NCBI GenBank assembly: GCA_026770025.1
Contig: JAMXDE010000010.1
Coordinates: 124,001-188,000, forward strand
From: Craspedostauros australis
Lineage: Eukaryota > Bacillariophyta > Bacillariophyceae > Mastogloiales > Achnanthaceae
Reading direction: 5' to 3'
DNA length: 64,000 nucleotides
Position 1 is the first letter of the stretch. Every line of letters begins with the position of its first letter. Below, in pieces: positions 9,794 to 21,400 of this stretch. Below the pieces are notes generated by a model. The model was not told where the DNA came from and did no database searches. It saw nothing but the letters and a program-made list of their open reading frames with translations. The translations under genes were made by a program, and so were the position numbers.

Positions 9794-11419
9794 TTAAGGT
9801 GCCATTGGGGTTGTTGCCTTTGGGCGTCTGAGTGAGCGTTTGGTGTTTCTCTTCGGAGTCGCAGACGTGGCAGAGTTCTGCTGTTTGGGGCACAACACAG
9901 TTGCAGTGTTCATGACAAAAGACACTGGATCAGTGTCGTCGCCTTCGTTCTTCACATTGTATCCAAAGTTTGTGTTGATCTCAGTGCACTCGAGCGGATC
10001 TTCGTCATGCGCAACATCTTTGTATTGCTCGAAGCGGTCAACGAAGTTCGGTACCACCTTGGACGGGAAAAGTTTGCGCACCTTGACAAACATGAAGCCA
10101 TCAGACACAGGGAAGTCCATGCTTGCTGCTTCAAACAATTTGTCATAGTACAGCTGCACTCCAGCCTGCTCCTTGGAGAACATCTTGGCCACTTCATGCT
10201 TGCTGTCCTGTGTGTTCTCATCTGTCTGTGGCAAGTAAGTTGCTGCATCGAAAAATCGCACATCGACCTTGAGGGAGAGCTCCAAGAATTGCCGTGCACT
10301 CTCCTCCACAATTTGGAATGCCACATTCTCCCAGTGCATGAGGTACGGGCAGTGGTAGTGGATTGAAAAGCCACGACGCTGATCAGCTTGATTCGCAGTT
10401 TTGGTTGGTTCGTCCACACTGATGGGGATAAGATGCAGGCCCCCCAAGACGAGGGCCTTGAATTCCTGGCCCAATGGGTTGACGGTCATCTTCTTCATAT
10501 TTTTTGTCAATTCGCCGACTTCGCCAAAATCGATCTTCCTTGGTCCCAATTCGTGTTCGTTGGTGTTCGCTGGTGGGCTGGTGGTGGTGGTGGTGGTTGT
10601 GTCGCGATGGTCCTCCTCGAAACGCGCGCGCTTGTTGGATGGATTGGTTTGCGGTGGCGCTGTCACCAAAGGGGTGTCAACGAGCGTCTCAGAAAAACGA
10701 ACAACAGGAGAATGAACGGATCTGGCTGCTGCGATCTGTGTGCTGGCTTGAGGATCTGGTTCAAAGGATGCCTCAGAGATGGGACTTCCAAGAGTTGTGA
10801 GATGCCCTGGAGTGAGGTCTGCGTTGTTGTTAGTGTTATTGTTGCTGTTGTTGTTGTTGGTAGTGGTGCTGGTGGTGCCACTATCGAGATCGATGCTCTC
10901 CAAGCTGATATCACTTTCGTGATTGTCGTCAACGAAGCTCTCGTCGTCGTCGTCGCTCTCTCCAAATGCGTCGCCTGGTTGAATGGCCAAGCCACTGCGC
11001 TCTGTTGCTGTGATGTCCCTGTTCCTGTCTGGTGTAGCTGGTAGACCAGCTCGGCGTTTGAAGTCAGTTGGCAGGCCTGAATGAGAATGAAAGCAGCAGC
11101 AGCAGCATGTGAGTTTGATCAGGCATGCTCGTGACACAGCAATCCAACTCGTGTACTTACGCTGATTCTTCCCTTCCCTGTGGAGCTTGAGATGATTGAT
11201 GCAGCTTCTGAAGTTGCCACGCAGGTTGTTGCGGTTGTAGTTCTTGCCTGGTGGTGCCTGGATCCAGTCAGGATGGTTGGTGATGAACTGTTTGAAGTTG
11301 GGGGCGATTTCGTTGCGGAAGAGACCACCGATGATGTACGCTGCGTCGTCGCTGGTACCTTTCCACTCGGTGTATGGTTTCTGTGATGGATTATCAGCTA
11401 CTGGTGTTGTGGGAGCCAT
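9794..11419 (-). CDS. Harbinger H1 accessory protein, putative SANT/Myb-like DNA-binding
   Basis: The exons are 11419-11161 and 11076-9794, separated by an 84-bp intron (11160-11077) with a GTAAGT donor and TTCAG acceptor. The intron is a multiple of three with no stop, so it would add 28 residues if retained. The spliced protein is 513 residues starting MAPTTPVADNP. Residues about 15-85 (EWKGTSDDAAYIIGGLF...NHPDWIQ...NRNNLRGNFRSCI) form a helix-rich block that matches the first exon of the H2 partner gene in spacing and key residues (E-W, G-E/N-I-P/A, R-N-F/L). A Thr/Asn-rich linker and a C-terminal domain of about 220 residues follow. In Harbinger elements the second protein binds DNA and helps bring the transposase into the nucleus; that role here is by family analogy. 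Confidence 0.75.
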   Translation of the reverse strand: MAPTTPVADNPSQKPYTEWKGTSDDAAYIIGGLFRNEIAPNFKQFITNHPDWIQAPPGKNYNRNNLRGNFRSCINHLKLHREGKNQRKYTSWIAVSRACLIKLTCCCCCFHSHSGLPTDFKRRAGLPATPDRNRDITATERSGLAIQPGDAFGESDDDDESFVDDNHESDISLESIDLDSGTTSTTTNNNNSNNNTNNNADLTPGHLTTLGSPISEASFEPDPQASTQIAAARSVHSPVVRFSETLVDTPLVTAPPQTNPSNKRARFEEDHRDTTTTTTTSPPANTNEHELGPRKIDFGEVGELTKNMKKMTVNPLGQEFKALVLGGLHLIPISVDEPTKTANQADQRRGFSIHYHCPYLMHWENVAFQIVEESARQFLELSLKVDVRFFDAATYLPQTDENTQDSKHEVAKMFSKEQAGVQLYYDKLFEAASMDFPVSDGFMFVKVRKLFPSKVVPNFVDRFEQYKDVAHDEDPLECTEINTNFGYNVKNEGDDTDPVSFVMNTATVLCPKQQNSATSATPKRNTKRSLRRPKATTPMAP

Positions 11420-11841
11420 GATCTCGAAATGTGAGGCTTGCAACTTGCCTACACCTTTGCTCTGTTCACACAGTGGCAACACAAGACAATCCTCAGATGG
11501 CAGTGCTGTCCGAATCAGCCGCGCTCCACATCAGCTGCTGTCATTGCTGCTCATTCGTTTCAAACCGCAGTCCTGTCAACTAATTCAAAACAGCGATCAA
11601 CAGCAACTGTCACTTTCAGATACAAACTGCAGGATGCCTACTTTGGATACCAGGCAGACTACGAGTGAGCAACACGATCAACAATTCAGTTGGTACATCT
11701 ACACACACTATTCAAGGCCAAGATTGGCATTCATCGATGCGTCCATCGGCAGTTTTCCTCGCGCGCCGACGGATGGGTGGGCTGTGGGAAGCAAAATGTG
11801 AGTTTGGGAAAATGTGGACACGCATGCCAAATGAGAAGTGT

Positions 11842-12170
11842 CGCATGGGAAATAATAACGTTCCATGGGAAACAAATAACGTTCCATGGGAAATTTGTCT
11901 TCATGCATGGTATATTTCTGTGTTCCCATGGGAGCGCAGCGTTCCGTTTTCCCATGTGTTTGAGACGTACGTAGCTGGCAGTACAGTTTATACGATCGAT
12001 TGTCTTGGACTCCGTGGGAAACAATGCATCAAAATTCCCACGCGACAGCCTCGATTTCCCACGCGACAGCCTCGATTTCCCATGGAATCGATTCGTTTTC
12101 CCATGGAGCAAGCCCGTTCTCCCATGCGGCTGGCTCGTTTTCCCACGCGGCTGGCTCGTTTTCCCATGTG
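11842..12170. repeat. Cluster of 13 TTCCCAYG-type motifs between the two H1 genes
   Basis: About 13 copies of TTCCCAYG or its complement CRTGGGAA lie in 330 bp, for example near 11842, 11862, 11883, 11924, 11948, 12013, 12036, 12056, 12077, 12098, 12119, 12140 and 12160. Several are perfect palindromes around CCATGG. Left copies are mostly in GGGAAA orientation and right copies in TTTCCC orientation, so the cluster is roughly inverted about its centre. It lies in the divergent intergenic region (11420-13083) and may be a regulatory or transposition-protein binding array. I see no gene in the rest of that region. Confidence 0.7.
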
Positions 12171-13083
12171 GATGACACGATTCCTTCGCATGCCTCCTCT
12201 CAGTTGTCCATGTGAGACAAATCCATCAAATCACAAACAACAACAAATCCACGCCACATTTTGATGTGGCCCACCCGAAAACCCACCGCTCGCAACACCC
12301 GATGCTGCGCAAAGCACAATCCAGCTGAACCATCAGTACAGCATCATGCAGGACATCCCACACACTGCGAGACCTGGCACACAAGCATGCTTGCAACAAC
12401 AGCACTTGTACAAATGCTCTTCTGCATGTATGTATAGTTGTATTCTGTTTCAATTTGAAAATAGTAGTTGCAACTGTCCGTGGGAGGCTGCGAATTCGTG
12501 TGGACAGGCATGGCAAGAGGAGAGTGCTTGTTCGGTACAGTCGCAGCTGTTCGTTGTTGTGTTGCTGCTGCATGTGGCGACATGGTAGTTATCCCTGAAT
12601 GTATGCTGTGCTCTAGCCCAGCGATGTTGGCTCGCCAATACGGTATCGCAGATCAGAGTAGAATACAGCGAGTACTCGTATTCACGTGTGATGATCGTGA
12701 GCTACTCGGCCAATCAACCGATCAGAGCCAACAGAGCGAAAGAGATGACAACGTGGCAGCCATCGTTTGCAACTGTATCACGTCAGCAGCAGCCAGATCC
12801 ACGATACGTACAAGCACAGTGGGTCACCAGGCAAGCTTGCAACAACATCAATCCAAGCACACTCCAACAGCAGCGTCGGTGTTGACTGTGCTCATTGCAT
12901 CATTACCACAACAGTTGGATAGCATCAACATCACAGTACCATCCACAGTGACATCAACTCCATCAGTAGCATCAGTATAAATAACAACAACAGTAAAAAG
13001 AGGAGGCAACAGCAGTGCAGTTGCAGCAACGAGCCGCAGACCAACTGATCGAACGAAAAGCAACATCGCTTACAACAAGCATC

Positions 13084-14226
13084 ATGGTGAGTTTTGTGAT
13101 GGGTGTTTGTTTGTGTGGTGACATGATGTGGTGCGCAGAGCTTGACGGACCGAGACAAAGCGCAGCGACCCGAAACCCGACCTCACACAAACCCTTTGTT
13201 GTCTGCCACACAACGCCACACTCTGCTGCTTTTGGCTGTGACACGGCGCACTTGCGGAACAATGAATCAAAGCGCTACGACTTGAAAGACATAACCAGAA
13301 TTGGATTGGACATTGTGGGGCATAATGCGTCGTATGACCCAGTGAAACCAGCAACACAAACAAAATTTATCTCTCTGTACGGGCTTTCTCCGCGCATGTG
13401 CCTAGTTATGTGGAGCTATGCTCGTGGTGTTCCGAAATGTCATCCCAAGCATTTGTATTGGACCTTGTATTTCTTGCGACACTACGATTGTGTTCTTGCG
13501 CTGTCATCGAAAATGTCTGCGGATCCCAAAACGCTTAAGAAGTGGATTTGGCTTCTGATGGATGAAATTCAGAAGGGATACAAAGGCGTGGTAAGTGAAG
13601 AACACCCTTCCGATTGATACATCTCATGATAACACTTACATAACGACGACTCACATCACCTTTTTGAATACTTATGCTGTCGCCAATTTGTACAACAGAT
13701 TAAATGGAGGAATCGCTTGAAGAATGACAAACAGCGAACGTGCAAAGTCACGGTGGATGGGACTGACTTTCGCATCCTCGAACCTCAGCCCTTTTCGAAG
13801 AAGTGGTACAGTCACAAATACAAGGGCGCTGGTCTGCGGTACGAGGTGGCGATTTGCATTCAAACTGGTGACATCGTTTGGTGCCACGGTCCATTCCCTT
13901 GTGGTGAATGGCCTGACCAAAAGATCTTCAACCGTTCGCTCGCGGGGAAACTTGCTCCTGGTGAAATGGTGGAAGCGGACGGAGGGTACGGCGGCCCTCT
14001 CGTACGCAAACCAAAGGACTACGTTACTCACGCAGACAGGGACGGCAAGAAGCAAGCAAGAGCAAGACACGAAACCATCAATCGTCTCTTCAAGAAATGG
14101 AAGATCTTGTATGAACCATTTCGCCACAACATGAAGCTTCACAAGACAGTGTTCAAGGTGGTTGCCATGATCACACAGCTGTCCATTGATGAAGGCTTCT
14201 TCCAGCCTTTCCAAGTCAGTTACTAG
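13084..14226 (+). CDS. Harbinger H1 DDE transposase
   Basis: The exons are 13084 (or further upstream) to 13590 and 13699-14226, joined in phase 0 across a 108-bp intron (GTAAGT donor, ACAACAG acceptor). The C-terminal exon has the DDE_Tnp_4-type signature: VDGTDFRI with the first Asp, then GPFPCGEWPDQKIF with the second, ADGGYGG, and the Glu in ARHETINRLFKKW. The first exon carries the helical region FISLYGLSPRMCLVMWSYARG and PKTLKKWIWLLMDEIQ. The intron lies at the same codon as in the H2 transposase (GV/IKWRN here, RI/IVWNR there). The start is uncertain: the ATG at 13084 is followed directly by GTGAGT, which may be a donor of an earlier intron, and the frame is open back to 13015. From 13084 the product is about 344 residues. 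Confidence 0.85.
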
Positions 14227-14400
14227 AGAGACAGACTAAGCAAGTAGAGCAGAGCAGAGTAATTGGTTGTACACGTATGAACAATGCATCGCGCAGGAGA
14301 CCCATTTTGCCTGTCGTTGTCGTCATTTTTTGTTTGTGTGGTTGCCAATTCGAATGAATCCCGTTGGGTCTTCGATGTTAGACCTGAGGGAAATTATCTA

Positions 14401-14415
14401 TATTACCATGGCTCC
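14401..14415. repeat. H1 right terminal inverted repeat
   Basis: TATTACCATGGCTCC is followed by the second target copy CAG at 14416-14418 and then by sequence continuous with copy B. Confidence 0.9.
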
Positions 14416-14775
14416 CAGCAGGAAGGTCCCATCCGAATGAATGGACAGAGAGCAGGGAACCTTCTGCTTGGATCGGCTATTTGACGACGACGATGACGAT
14501 GATGTTGGTGTTGAGACTTTCGCTTGCTTGTGCGGCATGCTCGGGAAGATGCTCGATGAATCCCATCCGACGAATGGACGTGCAATGCCTCCACCGGATA
14601 GATGGAGGTCCCATTTGCCAACCGCGTAGGTCTCCGGATCGATGCCAGAAGCATGCGTCTGAGTGACCCAGCACAGGAGCGCGACGGTCATGAATAGATG
14701 ATGGCACAAGGCAAGCTTCATGTTTGATGCGATCGGAGTTGATCGTGTGTCTGTCTTTGCGCCCACCGCAGTCGC

Positions 14776-15304
14776 TAATAGAGCCCAAACGTAATGGCTG
14801 TTGTCTTGTTGGCTGTTCTTTAGCTGTAGGCAGAGGCTTGACTGGCAAGCAGGTCCGGACGAGAGTCTTCTGTTCCACAAGTAGTCAATTGAGAATACTG
14901 GTAGATGGTGAAGAAACGTGCGGATTATGAGATTAGTGCTATGGTTCTTCTCTTTGAGGGGAATCTCCTGTGATGTCCTGTATGACAATGCGTGTGGGTT
15001 GTGTAGCCCAAGTACCGTGAGTCGAGATCCGTCGTCTGGGTTCTGTGAGAGACAATGGGCGATGATGCTCGTTGTTGTGGCTTTGGTTCCGTGCGTCGGC
15101 GTTTTGGCGATGGTGGGTGTCAGGAACTTGGTTATCGGAACCTCATTGGTTCCCTGACACGAATTCCGAAGATCCGCTTCAAGGTTCTGGATCTGTCTCC
15201 AAACGTGGGGTCCGGCGAAGTATTCATTCGATCTACTGGAATGCTGACGAATCGGATGATTCGTAGTCTCTCTCGCTAAGGTGGCTACTAGTTTAGCTCT
15301 ATTA
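14776..15304 (-). repeat. Copia-A 3' LTR (left on the plus strand)
   Basis: 529 bp, starting TAATAGAGCC and ending GCTCTATTA on the plus strand. It differs from the other LTR at about four positions. It contains an imperfect hairpin at 15117-15160. Confidence 0.95.
15117..15160. other. Hairpin within Copia-A LTR
   Basis: GTGTCAGGAAC (15117-15127) pairs with GTTCCCTGACAC (15149-15160), an 11-bp stem with one bulged base and a loop of about 21 nt. It is identical in the other LTR (about 26417-26461). It could lie in the transcript leader; the function is unknown. Confidence 0.5.
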
Positions 15305-15402
15305 CTCCCCTTCATCTCACGTTGAAACGTGAGTTGACTGAAAGCAAGAAAGCTAATCATAGTGTGGTTTGTTCCGCCGCCCAAGATGGCGGCGAGCGGG
15401 CT

Positions 15403-18400
15403 TCATTCGGACTGTTCGTTGTTGTCGTAGTAGCTGCGGCTTTGGCGGCGGTTGGTGAGCATGGCTTTCAATGCCTTGTTCAGCGAGGAGGTGATGCTGA
15501 CCTGCTGAACTTGGTTGATATGGTCGAGCCCTCCGCAGAAAAGGATATCGGCAAGGGTTTGGATAACCATAGGTGTCCTCTCGTCGTTTTGGAGGACGGC
15601 CTTGATCTGAGCTGTGGGGTCGGGAGGCATCTGGAAGATGGATGGTTGCATCATCGTTGGTTCAGGGTTGCCGGACATGATGTACCCAGATCGAAGACGT
15701 CGGGGCGACGGGTATGCGATCGCTGGTCGGGGTTCCGTTCGGGCCCTCTTGTTAGCGTTGCTGGTCTCCGGAGTGTTGGGTGTCGATGGCAGGGGATGGT
15801 TCAAAACGGGGAAACTGCGGGTGCTGGTGTTCGCATCCTCATTGTGGCTCGCAGGTGCCGGGTACGCGGTTGCTATCGGCACGTCATCATCGGCTGGCCC
15901 CTCCGGTGGCGTAGGGACCTCTGGTTGCTCATCCCGGGTTATAGGGAGCATCGGCTCTGTTGCATCGGGAGGATTCTCCGCGGTCGTGGTGAGGGCTCCT
16001 TTCGCGTTGATGGTCCCACTCGTGGTTTTCTTGGCGGACCTGACCTGTTTGATTGTCTTGATTCTTGACATTCCCGAGGAAACGGTTGAATCCTCAGATT
16101 CATCGAAGAGCCCCTTTCTCTTGGGGCGGTTGCTTTGCTTGCTGCTGGCTCCAGGGGTAGGTCGTCGCGATGCTTGGTTCCGGTTGGATGAGTTGTCTTC
16201 TGGTCGGAAGATGGACCCAGAATCGTCACTGTCGCCGGGCTCTTGGGCGGACGCGCTGTCCACGGAGTGGTCGGTCGGGATCATGGGCTTTGGGCGTACC
16301 TTGTCGGTATACCCTTGTCCATCTCGCGTGGCGGTCAAGATTTTGGACGCCGGTGATGGTCGTGATGATCGTCTGATGGGAGGTCTGGGATGGCTGATCA
16401 CCGCCCCACTTGCGATCTCTGCTTCCACGTCAATCACACTTCCTGGTTCCTGCGATTCTTGGTCTCCATCGCGGTACACCTCTGATTCAGACTCCTGATG
16501 GCTGGCTTCTTCTGCGGTCATCTTCTTGTCGAAGAATCCGTCCGGGATCTCATCCAGGAACCTGCCTTCTAGTGTCTCTCCCTCTTCGAGACTGGGACGG
16601 GTGTCTTCGAGGGATGGTATTCCGTCGACCATGTCGTCCTCATCGGTAGGGGGAAAAGGCTCGTTCGCGAGCGCTTTCTTCTCTCGTGCGAGATTGACGG
16701 CGAGGGTGTCGCTTTGTTTCCGGACCATTCGTGCCTTCCTTGCGCGTGCGAGGATGATTGGGATCCGGTTCATCCTCACCTTGAAGAAGTGGCATATGGA
16801 TGGCTTCCGCAAGGTTGCGCGGTACTCGTCGGGTGATTCGCCCCATGCGCCGTCCTCTTTGGTGTAGAAGCACTGGCCATCGGCTATGGCGATGCTGAGG
16901 ACCTCGGTGGTTTGGAGGTTGTCATCCAGGTATTCGGAGAGGGTGAGAGGGTAGATGGATTGTTTCTCTACGTGGGTGATTTCGCCGGCTGATGTGTTAT
17001 CGTTTCCCTTCATGCAGAAGATTCGGACTCTGCGGCCACTGTATCCGACGACGATTCCTTGGAAAGGTCCCTTCTTTCCTGCGGGATATAGTACCCTGGA
17101 TCCGGGGACGGGGCATTGGATGCCATCGTAGAACGGGGTGTACTTTGGGAATGTCATCTTGCGTGTCCTCGTCTGGAATGGGGAGAGGTTGTGTCCGGGG
17201 TCCTGGTTGTGACGGCTCCGTTTTTGTGGTGAAAGCATGTTCATGTCGCGGAATGCAATAGAGGGTGCGGTCGCGTTCCGTGCCAGGTCTTCTTGGAGAT
17301 CAGCAATCAACATGTCGCACCTGTATGTTTCGTGCTCAGGTGTAACGAAAACCCGAGGTGTCAGGCCCGTGTGGAAGGAAGTTTCGCAGTTAACTTCCTT
17401 GATGGCTGGCATGGCGGCTCCAGGTGGCGGTTTCCGGAACTTAGTCGATGTGGCGACGTGTGATTGGTTGCTCGGCATGATGGGCCCTGTCTCCAGCATG
17501 TCTCTTGGGTAGCAGAGGACGTCGCTTCCACATGAGGGGTTGATACTCGAGAATGTGCTGAATTCGTCGGTGAGGGCTGATGGTGGTGTGTCACCACGCC
17601 GGATCAAGAGTTTGTCGGTTGGCGCACCGGCTGGCTCGTGGTTCTGATTCGTGGTACGGTTGTCGGTCATGTCGTATACGACACTGGAATTTTGCGTCTG
17701 TTGGCGGTTGGGCGAGGCCGATGTGCTCTTGGTGCGCTTGATGGTTCTGGGTGATTTCCTTTGTGCCGTTTCGAGGGGGTTCGGTTCTCGTTGGGTTCTG
17801 GTTAGCCGAAGGGTTTTTGATGTCGGGCTGTATTTCATGGAGGTCTGTTGATACCTTGCCATGTTTACGCTCATAGTGTGTTCTTCCTTCGGTGGTGGTG
17901 GTTCTTGCGTCTCCGTGGCCATTATATCGGGATCATCGTCTGCTCTGGTCGTCCTGCTCCTTGTTATGGCTTGTGATATGGTTTCGCTGTGGTATCCGGA
18001 CTCATGGATTGAGTTCCGGAATATCGTTCTCGACGTGATGTGGTGGAATGGTGTTTTGGAAAGGGGCTTGGTGAGTATGTCAGCGATGTTGTCGACTGAC
18101 GCAATGTGGGCGAACACGATGATTCCAGCGGCGATGCATTCCCGGATTTGGTGAAAGGCCAATGAGCAGTGTTTCTTCTTCAGCGTTGAGGATGGAACCG
18201 TAGTATTGAGTACCACCGCTTTGTTGTCTCCGAGCATGATTGCGGGTCCGTCGATGGGGACTCCGAGATCTCTCAGCATGTAGCGCAGACCTGTGACCGC
18301 CTCGGTAGCTATCCTGGCGGCTACCAGTTCGGATCCGTAGGTTGATGTCTCCACTGTGTTCTGTCGTTTGCATATGGTTTTGACGATGGTGTTGTTGATC

Positions 18401-21400
18401 AGTAGAACCACGCCCGTCATTGATTTCCGTGTGACCTGGTCATGGCCATGGTCAGCGTCCACGTAACACGTGATTTGAACCGGTTTCCCTTTGGGTGTTG
18501 GTACTGATATGGGGGTGACCTCTGATGCGGTAGGGTAGAATTCTCTCCAATGGCTTGAGAGGGTGGTGTCGATGTTCGTGTGGTCCACTGGGTTGGGGTC
18601 GCAGAGGATGGCTCCCCTTTCTCGACCTTTGAGGTATCCAATGATACGTTGGATGGTCAAAAGGTGTCCTTTCCTTGGTGCCATGGCGAACTGTGCCATC
18701 GTCGTCGTGGCGTATTGGATGTCCAGCCTTCCGAGGGTCACGACCCAATTGAGGCAACCCAGTATCGATCGGTAGGTCCTGGCGTCTTCAGTGCTTGTGA
18801 AGTCCGAGGTGTCGCTTTCTGGGTGGCAGGCTTCTACCATGGGGGTGGATGCCTTCGGGATTGTCTTCCCTACTAGTTGCTCCACTCGTTTGATGACGTT
18901 TCCGATATACGTCTGGGCCGATAGTCCGATGTTGACTCCCCTGTCCTTCCAGTTCTTGGGAAGGTCGACGATGTTCCCGCCAAGGTAGTACTCTGGGTCA
19001 CCGCATTGTTTCATGGTGTACCGTTTCTTGAGGTCGTCGATGATTGGGATGGGGTCCTTACTGAAGACCAGTACATCATCCACGTACGTGGTGATCATCT
19101 CGTAGTGGTCGTCGGCTTCTCGGGTGTAGATGTCATTGTCGGCCTTGGAGGGTAGGAATCCCATGGTTCGGAGGGTGTCCGCGAAGTGTTCGTGAAACCT
19201 CGCACTTGATGTCCTCAGGCCGTAGAGTCCCTTTTGGATGATGAGGGGTTTGCCTTCGAGGTCACCAAATTCAGGGCCTGCTCGGATGTAGCATTTCTCG
19301 AGGGTGTCAGCGTATAGGAACGCGTTCCCTACGTCGCCGGCGTATGCTCTCAGTCCGTTGGCTGCTGCGATGGCGAAGGCGATTCGGATGGTGTCTGACG
19401 CTACCACCCCTGAGTATACGTCTTCGGTTGGTGGGGATGTCTTGTTCCCGTTTGCTACTAGTCTTGCCTTTCGACGTAGGTCGAACTTCACGTCGTAGAC
19501 GATGTGGTATGGGATCTTGGTGTACCCATCGAGTGCTTCGTTCGGTCTTGGTTGTCTGAAGGTTCCCAACCGTTTGATCTGGTCCAGTTCTTTGTTGATG
19601 GCTTCGCTCCAGAGTCCGTTTCCGTTAAGCCTGTCGATAGCCATGGCGTGTTTCAGGCTGTTGGGTACCAGGGTGCCGAACTTGTACTTGTTTCCTGGGC
19701 GGTGGTTTGCCAGTTTGGTGGCTAGCATTGATCGCATGTGCTGGTTCCTTGCTCTGTGGAGTTCCACCCATTCGAACCCTTTCTGGTCCTGTAGGTGGTT
19801 CTGCTCGGTGTATTCGATGATGATGTCTGGCTGTTGGGCCCTTAGGTCTCCCATCCTGCACCATGATCGCATTCCGTTCATCCATAGGATCTCTAGGATT
19901 GCTTCGGTGGTTCCGTCCTCTCGTGTCTCGTGGTGGTGACGAGTGATTCCCTTTGCCTTCCAGTTGAGGTTCCTTCCATCGAGGATGAAGTTGTCTCTTT
20001 CGGTGTACTGGTCACATTGGGCCAGGTATGCGAGTTGGTTGACTTCTGTTGCCGTCAGGTTGCAGGCAAAGGAGATGGATGTCGTGTCCCATGGGATGTT
20101 CGTGTTGCACCCTGGTGGGTTCTGCCTCGGGTTCCCTGGATGGTTTGTTAGGGTGGGTACCCTTTGCGGTGGCATGGTGTTCACGCCTGTCGTGACTGGA
20201 TCCGCTGCGATGGTCTGGATTATGGATCTGATCGTTCCATGGACGATGTTCTTCCATGGGATGCCCTTCCTGGTACCTGTTGACAAAACAGATCGTTTGT
20301 TTTGCTTGGTCCTCTTATTCCCTCCCCTTTCTTCGGGGCCGTCATCCATGCGTTGGTATGATGGTGGTCCCGACGAACACGGAAGGTACGAAGACCCTGG
20401 GTCAGAGTCTCCCCTGTCTGGCGTATCGCGGTTCGTTCGCGGTTTGTCCTTTTTGGTGTCACGCGTCGTGGGTGCCTTCGCTGCCCGTTTGGTCAGCGTT
20501 TGGGATCGAGTGACAGGTCCTGTGTTCCGTGCCTCCCCTGAATTGGGGATCCCGGTGGGTCGCGTCGGTTTGTTGGTCTTGTTTTCCCATGCCCGTGGGT
20601 GCGTCGTCTTGGCCGTCGCTGCGTACCCTCTTTTAGGTGGGATCTTGGTCTTCCATCCTTGCGGGGTACCAGACAGTTCCAGCGGGGTCCGTGTGCTGGG
20701 GTTATCTGTCTCGGGGTCCATGTCTTGGTCGAAGGTGACACGCCTGTTGTTGTTTATGCCCTTCCTGAAGGGGCGGACCACGCTTCGTACCAGTACACGT
20801 CGGGATTCGTCATCCAGCACGTGGTAGGTGAGGAAGTCCCCATGGGATTCTGCCACGCCGAGCCAGTATCCTGACTTCTCCTTCGAATTCGGGAAGGTAG
20901 CGTTGGGGTCATGGTACAAGACCTTCTCGTAGAATTGGAAAGTCAAGAGCGCAGAGATGTCAACGGTCTCTCCGTGTCGTACGGTGTATGGGATTGCGTA
21001 TCGCAGGGACGGGTCTGATGTGTGGTTGTGCACGTAGCACATGTATCGGAAAGCGTGGAACCATGCTCTTGGTGGTGCCCCTGTCCGGTCAATGAGCGTC
21101 GTGACACATCGCTTCATGTACAGGATGGCGTTGTGCTCGGCCGGGTTCTGTTGCTGGTTGTGCGGTTCTGTCAGCCTTGATTTGATGTGGAGGTCCCTAA
21201 GAAGCTTGAGGACCTTCTCTCCGGTCTGCTCCTTCGCGTTGTCGCTGTGGAAGGCCCATGGTGCACCCTCTGTCCTGATGAAATCCTGGAAGGCGACGAA
21301 AACTCCTTCTTTCTTCTTCAGGCCATATGCGTTGATCATGTGGGAGGATGTCCCGTAGAAGATTTGCGCCATGGAGTATCCGTCTCCAAAAGACTTGACG

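Larger units (their letters stand above)
9541..14415 (+). mobile_element. PIF/Harbinger DNA transposon H1 (4,875 bp)
   Basis: The boundaries are read directly from copy B, which has the empty site at 54114-54130. H1 is flanked by CAG (9538-9540 and 14416-14418), and the empty site has a single CAG. The terminal inverted repeats are about 15 bp: GGAGCAACGGTAAAA at the left, and GGAGCCATGGTAATA as the complement of the right end. It carries two divergent genes, a minus-strand putative DNA-binding protein (9794-11419) and a plus-strand DDE transposase ending at 14226. That two-gene plan and 3-bp target duplication are typical of PIF/Harbinger elements, although the usual target is TWA rather than CAG. 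Both genes appear intact, so it may be autonomous. Confidence 0.93.
8896..14721 (-). pseudogene. Secreted-type unknown protein, copy A, split by Harbinger H1
   Basis: This is the copy-A version of the intact gene at 53480-54427. The first 102 codons (14721-14416) encode the signal-peptide start MKLALCHHLFMTVALLCW and the SGGGIARPFVGWDSSSIFPS region. The remainder (9540-8896) encodes the C-terminal two thirds, ending NEDEEIFGY. Between them sits the complete 4,875-bp H1 element flanked by CAG. A second insertion, Copia-A, lies 55 bp upstream of the ATG and separates the gene from its upstream region (26611-27012). Both coding parts otherwise remain open and nearly identical to copy B, so the inactivation is recent. 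No full-length product is expected unless H1 is spliced out or excises. Confidence 0.88.

Noticed and set aside
12468..12980. 170-codon plus-strand frame upstream of the H1 transposase
   Set aside because: Low-complexity translation without a transposase-like pattern. It could include an upstream exon, but nothing supports that.
15614..16498. Plus-strand frame of 294 codons within Copia-A (and other plus-strand frames between 15.3 and 25.9 kb)
   Set aside because: Antisense shadow of the retrotransposon polyprotein, with no domain pattern of its own.
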